Shown here one piece after another: positions 32,628 to 39,489 of a stretch of DNA of 39,489 bases (position 1 is the stretch's first letter; each line of letters begins with the position of its first letter). The translations under genes were made by a program, and so were the position numbers. Where the stretch lies: assembly GCA_947259215.1 (NCBI GenBank), contig CAMYLJ010000033.1:1-39489 (forward strand). Reading direction: 5' to 3'. The DNA is from an uncultured delta proteobacterium. Lineage in GTDB: Bacteria > Myxococcota_A > UBA9160 > JAFDET01. The notes under the pieces are model-generated. The model worked only from the letters and a program-made list of their open reading frames with translations, was not told where the DNA came from and did no database searches.

Positions 32628-32996
32628 TCAGCCGAGCGCGCGCACGATCGCCTCCAGCAGCGCGTCGTTCTCCGCGGGCTTCTGGAAGAAGGCCACCGCC
32701 CCGGCCTCCAGGGCCTGCTTCTCATTCTCCTCGGGGTCGCGGGCCGAGAGCACGATCACCGGGGTGCAGGCGAGCTGGGTGTGCCTGCGTAAGCGCTCCA
32801 GCACGGTGAAGCCGTCGCCGCCGGGCAGGCCCAGGTCCAGGAGCACGAGATCGGGCTCCTCGCGCCGAGCCACGGTGACCGCGCTCATGCCATCCTCGGC
32901 GAACACGGTGGCGTAGCCGCTGGCGCGCAGCCGCGCGTGCAGCCCGACGCGGATGTCCGCGTCGTCATCGACGATCAGGATCTTCCTTTTCTCCAC
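32628..32996 (-). CDS. Single-domain response regulator receiver
   Basis: A 122-aa CheY-like protein consisting only of a receiver domain: acidic pocket IVDDDAD, phospho-acceptor D54 in LVLLDLGLPGGDG, Ser in VIVLSARDPEEN, and the Lys in FFQKPAEN. No output domain, so it signals through protein contacts or a phosphorelay. Start GTG 32996 lies inside the end of the histidine kinase gene (32-nt overlap), making the kinase its obvious partner. It is convergent with the DUF2264 gene, whose stop is 13 nt away. Confidence 0.92.
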   Translation of the reverse strand: MEKRKILIVDDDADIRVGLHARLRASGYATVFAEDGMSAVTVARREEPDLVLLDLGLPGGDGFTVLERLRRHTQLACTPVIVLSARDPEENEKQALEAGAVAFFQKPAENDALLEAIVRALG

Positions 32997-34884
32997 GAGA
33001 CGTCTCCTTCCATTGGGATCGAGTGAAGCGCACCATCCGATGCGCCAGGTGTTCCAGGGCCTCGGCCAGGGGCATCGATCTCTCCTCGGGGGTGGTGCGC
33101 TCGGCGCGGGCCTCGACGCGCACCCGCACGCGCGCACTCCGAAGCTCCTCCAGGTGTCCGAGCTGCCGGCGCATCCGCCCCACGATGGGCTCGAGCCCGG
33201 GCCTTCCCGTCCGGGCCACGATCACGATGGGCTCGCCCGGGTCGCCCGGCAGGGGCGGCAGCACCACGTCCAGGTGGGGGTGGTAGACCAGGGTGGCCAG
33301 CTCGTGGCGCACCCGGCGGAAGAGACGCTCGTCCGCGGGCGCCCCATCGGCGTCCAGGGCGACCCGCACCAGCACGAACTCCTCCACCAGGCGCCCCTCG
33401 TCGCTGATCGCCGGCGCCACCAGGTCCGCCAGCCGGAAGATCGGAAGTGTGAAGTGGAAGGCGGCGCCCTGCCCCAGCTCGCTCTCCACCCAGATCCGGC
33501 CCCCCTGGCGCAGCACCAGCTCCCGGCAGATCGCCAGACCGAGGCCGAGCCCCTGGCGGCTCCGCGACTCCGCGATCTGCTCCTGGTGGAGGCGATCGAA
33601 GATCCGATCGGCCGAGGCGGCATCGAGGCCACACCCCGTGTCGCGCACGCTGACCCGTACCCAGCGCTCGGGCTCGGCCGGATCGTGGAGCGCCCGGATC
33701 GCTACGCGGCCCCCCGGCGGCGTAAACTTGATGGCGTTCTCCGCCAGGTTTCCGACCACCTGACGCACGCGTCCGTCATCGGCCAGCACCCGCGGCAGGT
33801 CGGGATCGAGCTCCAGCTCGAGTGCGAGGTCCGCGGCCGCGGCGTCGGGGCGAATGCCGTCGCTCAGGCAGCGCAGGATCTCGCCGAGGTCCAGGGATCG
33901 CGGCGTCACACGCAGCTTTCCCGATCGCGCCCGCGTCAGCTCCATCAGGTCGCCGATCATCCGCTTCAGCTGGCCGACGTTCCGGGCCGCGATGCCCAGG
34001 TACTCGCGCTGCTCGGCCCCGATCGGGCCGGCGATCTCGTCGAGCACCAGCGACAGGAACTGGTGGGTCGCCGCCAAAGGAGTGCGCAGCTCGTGGGAGA
34101 CGTGGGACAGGAAGCGGTCCTTCAGCTCGAGCTCGCGCTGGCGGCTCCGCTCGAGCTCGAGGGCCTGGCGTTCGAGCTCGATGGCGCGCTCCTCCGCCAG
34201 GTGACGGGCGTGGGAGGCCTCCTCGAGAGCGCGCCCGCGCACGAACTCGTAGACCGCGGCCACCAGCACGGCGAAGACCAGCATGACCGCACTGCCGACG
34301 AAGCGGCCCCGCAACAGGAAGTCCGGGGCCAGTTCGATGCTGGGCTCGAGCCCCCGCAGAACCAGCCAATAGAGGACCGCGAGCTGCAGGATCCCGACTC
34401 CGCCCCAGAGCGCGCCCACCCGCACGCCGCCGATCAGGCTCGAGATCATCGGAATGAACGGGATCACCACGAGCGGCGGCGTGGTGGCCCCCGCGGCGCG
34501 CAGCACCATGAGCCCCAACGCCACCGTGAGCTGGGCCGCCAGCACATGAGCCACGATACCCATCGCCCCGGGTCGGCGGAGGAGGACCGGGAGCAGCGCG
34601 GTCGTCGCGGCCAGCGCGAGCACGATGCCCGCGTTTCCGAGCATTCCGTCGGCGAGCAGCCAGGCGACGAACGCCAGCTCGATGGCGAGGATCGTACCGA
34701 CGATGCCGAGCGCCAGCCGCGCCCGACGCATGTCGCCGGCCTCGGCCCCTTGCCAGGCAGCGCCGAGCACGTGGTCGGCCGCACGGGCGAACCTGCGCAC
34801 CAACCCGGGGGGAACCCCGTGCGTGCGGACGTCGCTGCGGACCCACGTTGCCTGCAAGCTGGGCGTACTCCCGTTGCAGCGCAT
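32965..34884 (-). CDS. Sensor histidine kinase with extra C-terminal domain
   Basis: A 639-aa membrane kinase. Six or so helices (about residues 55-215, e.g. IVGTILAIELAFVAWLLADG and GALWGGVGILQLAVLYWLVL) form an integral-membrane sensor, followed by a coiled coil (about 220-252). The HisKA box is LSHVSHELRTPL with H264. The ATPase domain shows NLAENAIKF, DTGCGLD and GLGLGLAICRELV. About 150 residues after the ATPase (from about 485) form an additional domain (EFVLVRVALDADGAPADERL, EPIVIVARTGRPGLEPIVGR) that I cannot assign; its strand-helix rhythm is faintly like a degenerate GGDEF half. The gene ends inside the receiver gene. Stimulus unknown. Confidence 0.92.
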   Translation of the reverse strand: MRCNGSTPSLQATWVRSDVRTHGVPPGLVRRFARAADHVLGAAWQGAEAGDMRRARLALGIVGTILAIELAFVAWLLADGMLGNAGIVLALAATTALLPVLLRRPGAMGIVAHVLAAQLTVALGLMVLRAAGATTPPLVVIPFIPMISSLIGGVRVGALWGGVGILQLAVLYWLVLRGLEPSIELAPDFLLRGRFVGSAVMLVFAVLVAAVYEFVRGRALEEASHARHLAEERAIELERQALELERSRQRELELKDRFLSHVSHELRTPLAATHQFLSLVLDEIAGPIGAEQREYLGIAARNVGQLKRMIGDLMELTRARSGKLRVTPRSLDLGEILRCLSDGIRPDAAAADLALELELDPDLPRVLADDGRVRQVVGNLAENAIKFTPPGGRVAIRALHDPAEPERWVRVSVRDTGCGLDAASADRIFDRLHQEQIAESRSRQGLGLGLAICRELVLRQGGRIWVESELGQGAAFHFTLPIFRLADLVAPAISDEGRLVEEFVLVRVALDADGAPADERLFRRVRHELATLVYHPHLDVVLPPLPGDPGEPIVIVARTGRPGLEPIVGRMRRQLGHLEELRSARVRVRVEARAERTTPEERSMPLAEALEHLAHRMVRFTRSQWKETSRGEKEDPDRR

Positions 34885-34975
34885 CGAACGACAACGGCCG
34901 CCGCTTGATACTGCGAACGCCCGATCCCCGTGCTGCGCACGCGGGTCAGCGGAGCGGGCGCGCGCTCGAGCGCCG

Positions 34976-36358
34976 CTAGGGAGCGCGCAGGGCCGCGACC
35001 AGGTCCGTGAAATCGGTCGAGGCGTCGAGCAGCTCCGGCCCCACCGCGATCAGCTTCGCGACCTGCTCCTCCGACAGCTTGAAGCTCGTCGGAAGCTCCA
35101 GGAAGTACTTCCGGCGCTCCGGGTCGGAGATCGCCTCGAAGCTGACGTCGATCACGGAGGGTGCGAGCTCGCCGCTCGCGAGCTCGCGCCAGCGCCCGCC
35201 AGAGCACTCCCCGAGCTCCCCCTCGCAGTCGGTCAAGATGCCTTGAACCTGCTCCCGCGCTTCCGCCAGGTCCCGCATCACCTGGATGCTCTCGTTGCTG
35301 TAGTTACCCATGGCGACCGTCGCGGTCGCGTTGGCAACGAAGAAGATCCCGGGCGACTTTCGACGACCGCTGATCTTGTCCTCGCCCTGGGTGCGAGCGT
35401 TGACCACGAGGATCACGAGCTTCTCGATGCCTGGGTCTTTGCCCATCGCCGTCCGGATGAACCCGCGTCGGTAGGCGCTCTCGACGGGCCGCAGACCGAT
35501 GTTGTCCGCGAGCCCCCCGTCCATCAGGTGGATCCAGGGGAGCGCCTCCTTGTCGGTGGCGTACATCGCCCGGTTCTTCGCCCAGTAGTAGCGGCGACGA
35601 TTCAGGTCGTAGTCCTCGAGGGCTCCTTCGTACTCCCTAGACAGCTTGAAATCCGGGGCGTTCGGATGGTTCTTGAGCGTGATCGGGCTCAGCAGGAACG
35701 GGAAGGCGGACGAAGCCGCGACGGCGCGCGACACCGGATACGAGCCGAGATCCGACGCCAGGAAGTCGAACTGCTCCTGAGTAAAGCTGAAGCGCTCGCC
35801 GTTGGCGAGGTTGGTGGCGTTGATGATGACGAAAGGCCGCTCGGCTAGAGCGGCGAAGGTCCCGTGATCGAAGACGTGCTTGTCGTAGTACTCCGCGGCC
35901 AGGTCGATGCGGCTGAAGTACGGGGAGGCGAGCCGGAACCAGTTGACGGGATTCAGCAGGCGCCAGAAGAGCGCGAGCTCCACGTTCTTGTCGAGGAACT
36001 CCGACCGGAAGTGCGTGAAGAGACGGTCGCCGAAGAGGCCGTAGTAGGCCGACGTGAACGAGCCGCCGGAGACCGAGGAGATGCAGTCCACCTCGTCGAG
36101 GAGCGTCTTGGTCTCGTCCTTCCAGACGATCTCCGTGTCGCGCAGCTTCTCGAGCACTCCGTAGCTCAGCGCCGCCGCACGCGTGCCGCCCCCTGAGAAC
36201 GTGAGACAGACGAACAGGGAATGAGTGTTCTTCCCGGAGGCCTCCTCGGGGAAGCGGTGCTCGCGGCCCGGCGTCTGGAGCGGATCATTGAGCGTCGCAC
36301 AGCCCGCCACCGCGACGAGAGCGAACAGGCGGAGCAGGGACACGCGCTCACACGACAT
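34976..36358 (-). CDS. Patatin-like phospholipase lipoprotein
   Basis: A 460-aa predicted lipid acyl hydrolase with a lipobox (LVAVAGCATLND) that anchors it to a membrane. Oxyanion loop FSGGGTRAAALSYGVLEKL, nucleophile elbow SSVSGGSFTSAYYG (G-x-S-x-G with the first Gly replaced by Ser), and the catalytic Asp in DGGLADN complete the Ser-Asp dyad. Other recognisable stretches are SSAFPFLLSPI and the FxWRLLNPVNWF-like region after the elbow. It could cleave phospholipids in the envelope. ATG 36358 overlaps the upstream small gene by 11 nt; the histidine kinase gene follows 91 nt later. Confidence 0.9.
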   Translation of the reverse strand: MSCERVSLLRLFALVAVAGCATLNDPLQTPGREHRFPEEASGKNTHSLFVCLTFSGGGTRAAALSYGVLEKLRDTEIVWKDETKTLLDEVDCISSVSGGSFTSAYYGLFGDRLFTHFRSEFLDKNVELALFWRLLNPVNWFRLASPYFSRIDLAAEYYDKHVFDHGTFAALAERPFVIINATNLANGERFSFTQEQFDFLASDLGSYPVSRAVAASSAFPFLLSPITLKNHPNAPDFKLSREYEGALEDYDLNRRRYYWAKNRAMYATDKEALPWIHLMDGGLADNIGLRPVESAYRRGFIRTAMGKDPGIEKLVILVVNARTQGEDKISGRRKSPGIFFVANATATVAMGNYSNESIQVMRDLAEAREQVQGILTDCEGELGECSGGRWRELASGELAPSVIDVSFEAISDPERRKYFLELPTSFKLSEEQVAKLIAVGPELLDASTDFTDLVAALRAP

Positions 36359-36587
36359 CGAAGCGGACCATGCGAGGGTTGGTGGGCGTCGTGTCCATCA
36401 GCCGGATCTTCCTCTCCTCAGGCGTGAAGTTGTACGGCGGCCCCAGCGACACGAAATGCGTTCCCCGCTCGATCTCGAAGAAGTGCTTATCGGACTGGCC
36501 CAGGAAGTCGTCATCGATCTTGACCCGCCGGGACAGCTCCCGCCCGTCGCGATCGAACAGCTCGACGATCAGATACTCGAACGGCAC
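36348..36587 (-). CDS. Small hypothetical protein coupled to the patatin gene
   Basis: A 79-aa soluble protein starting at GTG 36587 (sequence VPFEYLIVELFDRDGREL and so on), with GGAG 7 nt before the start. It is acidic and probably mainly beta (DRDGRELSRRVKIDDDF, HFFEIERGTHFVSLG, RKIRLMDTTPTNPRMVRF). No known family comes to mind. It overlaps the phospholipase start by 11 nt, suggesting coupled expression and perhaps binding to or regulation of the enzyme before export. An in-frame extension to 36656 has no supporting features. Confidence 0.65.
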   Translation of the reverse strand: MPFEYLIVELFDRDGRELSRRVKIDDDFLGQSDKHFFEIERGTHFVSLGPPYNFTPEERKIRLMDTTPTNPRMVRFDVV

Positions 36588-36762
36588 TTCAGCTCCTCTC
36601 CACGGCCGATGGCGGCCGTCAGGTTGATTCTCTCCCCACGGACCGGCTTTGCGCAAGCGGAACAGGACGCTGGCGGGTGCGACCCTGAGCAGGGATCGGC
36701 TGAACTGTGGACGTCCAACCGCACGAGATCAAAAGACGAGGATCTCGCTCCCCCGCGCGGCG

Positions 36763-38169
36763 CTAGCGGTGGAAGCGGTGGAAGAAGCCGTGCTTCTCGT
36801 GCTCCTCGGGTGTGGGGCCGTCGTCCGCCGTCTTCTCCTCGCTCTTGTCGTCGTGGTGGAAGAAGCGGCCGATGCCGTGCTCCCCCTCCTGCTCCGGCTT
36901 CGCGTCGGCGGGCGCCTTCTCCGGCGGGCCGCGCCAGATGAGCGGCTTCCACTTCAGCCACTTGTCGTCCAGCTCCGGCTGCAGCCGGAAGACCGATCCC
37001 GGCTTGACGCGCGCGCCCGGCTTGTTCGGGGTGGCGAAGGCGATGCCACCGGCCATCAGCGCCTCGAGCGACTCGGCATGCACGTGAATGCCCCGGAGGC
37101 CCATATCGGCGCTGATCCCGCTGGCGTTCCAGAAGACGGAGTTGTCGCGGACCAGGGTGGCGTAGGGGGAGCGGATGTTCAGGTGGACGCGCACGCTGCG
37201 GGAGTCCGTGGACAGGGCCTGGGAGACCACTGCGCCGACGCGCTCCTCGCGGTAGTAGACGAAGTCTCCCCGCTTCAGGCCTCCGAGCTGGGGCCCCTCC
37301 ACGACCACGTGGAGCCCACCGTAGAGCCAGGGGGCTGCCTCCAGCTCGGCACGCCCGGGCTGGAGCAGGAAACGCGCGCCCTGGTCGGCCGGCTTGCCAC
37401 CGGAGGGGCTGTCGAAGCTCACCCCGCCCGTGACCAGCGCCTCGAGCGACTCGGCGCGCACGTCGATCTTCCCGAAGCCGGCCTGGACGTCGAGGCCCCC
37501 GGAGTTCCAGAAGCGACTGTTCGTGCGCACGCGCTTCACATAGTCCGGATCGATCAGCGCATGGACCTCGACGCCGTCGTCGCTGAGCTCGTGGCCCTCG
37601 ATGGTGCCGACGCGGATCTGGCGGAAGTGGATCGGCGTGCCCGGCCCGAGGGAGCCGAGCTCGGGGGCGTGCAGCATGATCTTCAGGCCCGGCCCCTCGG
37701 GCTCGCTGATCGGCGGCGCCTTGAGGCCCGTGAACTCGCGCAGCGACTTCCCGTCCTCCGGTCCCGCCTCGAAGGCGATGAAGGCGCCCGAGACCAGGGT
37801 GCCGAGACCCGAGACGCCGCCGAAGCCGATCCTCGGACGCACCACCCAGAACTGGCTGCCTTCCTTCAGATGACCCTCCGCGCCCTTGTCGAGGGCGCAG
37901 CGCACGACGATCTGCGGCTTCTCCATGCGGATCGAGATGTCGTCGACCACGCCGATGGGCACGGACTTGAAGCGGACCTGGGTCTTGCCCTCCTCGAGGC
38001 CCGCTCCGGTGGCGAAGTAGAGCGTGATCGTCGGCCCCTTCTCGGCCTGGGTGCGGATGCCGAGGTAGACCGCCAGCCCGACCGCCACCAGGGGGATCAG
38101 CCAGATCAGCGACAGGCGCCCCTGACGCACTTCGGGCTCGCTGCCGTGTCCGGGATCGGATTCCGTCAT
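36763..38169 (-). CDS. pqiB: PqiB/LetB-type MCE protein with charged His-rich tail
   Basis: A 468-aa MCE protein. One N-terminal helix (LSLIWLIPLVAVGLAVYLGI) precedes three MCE domains, starting at about 45 (ITLYFATGAGLEEGKTQVRF), 160 (LKIMLHAPELGSLGPGTPIH) and 285 (LHVVVEGPQLGGLKRGDFVY). Unlike the copy at 20150-21754 it lacks a long C-terminal helical needle and ends in a charged tail with several His (GIGRFFHHDDKSEEK, HEKHGFFHRFHR). It should form a shorter lipid tunnel; the tail could bind metal or contact the outer membrane. ATG 38169 overlaps the pqiA stop by 4 nt. No pqiC follows; the next gene is 175 nt away and unrelated. Confidence 0.92.
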   Translation of the reverse strand: MTESDPGHGSEPEVRQGRLSLIWLIPLVAVGLAVYLGIRTQAEKGPTITLYFATGAGLEEGKTQVRFKSVPIGVVDDISIRMEKPQIVVRCALDKGAEGHLKEGSQFWVVRPRIGFGGVSGLGTLVSGAFIAFEAGPEDGKSLREFTGLKAPPISEPEGPGLKIMLHAPELGSLGPGTPIHFRQIRVGTIEGHELSDDGVEVHALIDPDYVKRVRTNSRFWNSGGLDVQAGFGKIDVRAESLEALVTGGVSFDSPSGGKPADQGARFLLQPGRAELEAAPWLYGGLHVVVEGPQLGGLKRGDFVYYREERVGAVVSQALSTDSRSVRVHLNIRSPYATLVRDNSVFWNASGISADMGLRGIHVHAESLEALMAGGIAFATPNKPGARVKPGSVFRLQPELDDKWLKWKPLIWRGPPEKAPADAKPEQEGEHGIGRFFHHDDKSEEKTADDGPTPEEHEKHGFFHRFHR

Positions 38170-38804
38170 CGTTCCTCCTCCATCGCGTCCCAGATGAGCC
38201 GCGGATCGAAGCTCTGGGCTGCAAACATGGTCAAGATCACGACACCCGCGAAGCAGGTGGCCCCCAGCCCGGGCTCGATGGTCATCACGCCCCCGAGGTG
38301 CACCAGCGCCACCAGCAGGGAGGTCGTGAACATGTCGAGCATCGACCAGCGCCCGACCGCCTCGATCACGCGGTAGAGCACGGTCCGCTGTCTCGGGTTC
38401 CAGTGCGAGCGCCAGTGCACGGCGAGCAGCAGCCCGCTCAGCCCCACCAGCTTGAGCATCGGGACCAGGATGCTGGCGAAGAGGATCACCAGGGCGATCG
38501 GGTACCAGCGCGCCGCGAAGAGCGCCTCGATGCCGCTCAGGATGGTGTCGGCCTCGGCCTTGCCGAACTGCTCGATCACCATCACGGGGAATACGTTCGC
38601 CGGCAGGTAGAGCGCGGCGGCGGCGATCACCAGCGCCCAGGTGCGCTGGAGGCTGCCGGGCGAGCGGTGGTGGAGCGCCGCGCCGCAGCGCCCGCACGGC
38701 GCGCCCGGGGCGACCTGGGCGCGGGGGTGGAGCTTCTCGCAGCCCGGGCAGCGGACCAGCCCGGCGGCGGCGGCCGTGGTGGTGGCGGTAGCCGCCGCGC
38801 TCAT
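38166..38804 (-). CDS. pqiA: PqiA/LetA-type membrane protein, second half-size subunit
   Basis: A 212-aa inner-membrane module of a split PqiA. An Ala/Thr-rich N-terminus leads to the zinc-ribbon pairs CPGC and CGRCG, then LQRTWALVIAAAALYLPANV, KLVGLSGLLLAVHW, GRWSMLDMFTTSLLVALVHL and the ending QSFDPRLIWDAMEEER. It is closely parallel to the protein at 19534-20157. ATG 38804 overlaps the first pqiA stop and its stop overlaps pqiB, the same coupling as in the other operon. Confidence 0.93.
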   Translation of the reverse strand: MSAAATATTTAAAAGLVRCPGCEKLHPRAQVAPGAPCGRCGAALHHRSPGSLQRTWALVIAAAALYLPANVFPVMVIEQFGKAEADTILSGIEALFAARWYPIALVILFASILVPMLKLVGLSGLLLAVHWRSHWNPRQRTVLYRVIEAVGRWSMLDMFTTSLLVALVHLGGVMTIEPGLGATCFAGVVILTMFAAQSFDPRLIWDAMEEER

Positions 38805-39421
38805 CGCGCCGCCTCGAGACGCCGCCAGACCACGCGCGGGTCGAAGGCGGAGATCGCCGCCGTCGAGACGCCGATCAGCGCCACGAAGGCCAACGCGCCG
38901 ACCTTCGGCTCGACGGTTGCCATGGCGGCGAGCTTCGCCAGGGTGGCGAGCAGCGCGAGCATGTACACCTCGAGCATCGCCCACGGGCGCAGGGCCAGCT
39001 GGAAGCGGGTCACCCGGGCCAGGCCGGGCGGCAGGCGGCCCAGCAGAAGCGGCCCGGTGATGTACAGGCTCATCCCCACCTGGGCCGCCGGCGCCAGCAC
39101 GCTGCTGAAGAGGATCAGGAGCGCGAGGGGCGCGTAGCCCGCCTGCCAGAGCAGGAAGACGCCGCTCACGATCCGGTTCACCGAGGTCTGGCCCTCCAGG
39201 CTGAAGCTCAGGAACGGGTAGACGTTGGCGACGACGAGCAGCGCGAGCGCGGCCAGCGAGAGCGCGAAGGTGCGCCGCAGGGAGTCCGGCCAGGCGCGGT
39301 ACAGGACGCCGCCGCAGCGCACGCAGAGCGCCTTCTCGTGCGCTCGCAGCGCACGCTCCTGGTGGAGCCAATCGCAGTGCTCGCACGCGAGTGACTGCTC
39401 CCCCGGCAAAGCCGGGGGCAT
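38801..39421 (-). CDS. pqiA: PqiA/LetA-type membrane protein, first half-size subunit
   Basis: A 206-aa inner-membrane module. Zinc-ribbon pairs CEHCD and CVRCG, then LRRTFALSLAALALLVVANV and family-typical helices with ALRPWAMLEVYMLALLATLA, ending AISAFDPRVVWRRLEAAR. The start is uncertain: ATG 39421 touches the first of four hairpins (39400-39418 lies inside the coding sequence), and no good ribosome-binding site precedes it. TTG 39409 is an alternative. It is the first gene of the second pqi operon on this strand, unless the operon extends past the window. Confidence 0.9.
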   Translation of the reverse strand: MPPALPGEQSLACEHCDWLHQERALRAHEKALCVRCGGVLYRAWPDSLRRTFALSLAALALLVVANVYPFLSFSLEGQTSVNRIVSGVFLLWQAGYAPLALLILFSSVLAPAAQVGMSLYITGPLLLGRLPPGLARVTRFQLALRPWAMLEVYMLALLATLAKLAAMATVEPKVGALAFVALIGVSTAAISAFDPRVVWRRLEAAR

Positions 39422-39489
39422 CCAGGTGAGCCGCTCAAAGCGGCTGGACGGGGCCGCTGCGCGGCCCCTTGCGCCCCCCTACGGGGGGC
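39400..39489. repeat. Array of four consecutive GC-rich hairpins
   Basis: Four perfect inverted repeats with 3-nt loops follow each other: CCCCCGGC/GCCGGGGG (39400-39418, loop AAA), AGCCGCT/AGCGGCT (39429-39445, loop CAA), GGGGCCGC/GCGGCCCC (39450-39468, loop TGC) and GCCCCCC/GGGGGGC (39473-39489, loop TAC). The last ends exactly at the window border, so the array may continue. They lie over the start and leader of the second pqi operon and could fold in the mRNA or belong to a REP-like repeat cluster. Confidence 0.75.

Noticed and set aside
39439..39460. A 12-base match to part of operator C (CCCCGTCCAGCC) on the minus strand near the window end
   Set aside because: The GGATA units of the operator are missing, so it is taken as chance within GC-rich hairpins.
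39400..39489. CRISPR-like array
   Set aside because: The four palindromes differ from one another and there are no equal repeats with spacers or cas genes.

Overview
This is a GC-rich chromosomal stretch from a Gram-negative bacterium. It has two RND efflux permeases, two intermembrane lipid-transport (Pqi/Let-type) operons, an OprB-type porin ending in phenylalanine, many lipoprotein signal sequences, and frequent GTG/TTG starts with 4-nt ATGA/GTGA overlaps. Gene content (Ser/Thr kinase, RtcB with archease, split PqiA, patatin lipoprotein) and palindromic repeats with GGGGACGTTCC ends suggest a deltaproteobacterial, myxobacterial or related lineage. That placement is inference. I see no rRNA, tRNA, CRISPR array, integrase or transposase gene.

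Layout. 2-2470 is the 3' part of an RND permease, convergent with a TauD/TfdA dioxygenase (2467-3456). A GT39/ArnT-type glycosyltransferase overlaps a DUF72 gene (3568-5978). On the minus strand follow an HPF-cold-shock fusion, archease, RtcB and a lipoprotein (5980-9067). Two palindromic repeats sit at 3461-3542 and 6556-6620.

9376-18071 is the most interesting part. Ten genes, mostly for exported proteins, surround an AraC-type regulator whose reading frame is broken by one base. They are: a secreted protein, a small lipoprotein, a metallo-beta-lactamase-fold hydrolase, a glycine-zipper protein, a second small secreted protein, an OprB-like porin, a 330-aa secreted protein, a permuted papain-like amidase and a YfdX-like helical protein, plus the regulator. 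Three copies of a 30-bp site lie in front of its three transcription starts. Each contains two GGATA(G/C) units exactly 22 bp apart, and 23 of 30 positions are identical in all three. This looks like the operator of the neighbouring AraC regulator, and it defines a candidate undescribed envelope regulon.

18235-23470 holds a TMEM175-type channel, a pqiA-pqiA-pqiB-pqiC operon, and a divergent prokaryotic glutamate-receptor-like channel with a TVGYGD filter. 23591-29329 holds a TetR gene behind two tandem 12-bp palindromes, its RND adaptor and permease, and a lipoprotein gene coupled to a membrane Ser/Thr kinase (29326-30666). 30758-32614 is a DUF2264 protein. On the minus strand, 32628-36587 carries a histidine kinase/receiver pair, a patatin-like lipoprotein and a small protein. 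36763-39421 is a second pqiA-pqiA-pqiB operon, preceded by four back-to-back hairpins at the window end.

Envelope biology is the common theme: export pumps, lipid transport between membranes, lipid or sugar modification, and channels.
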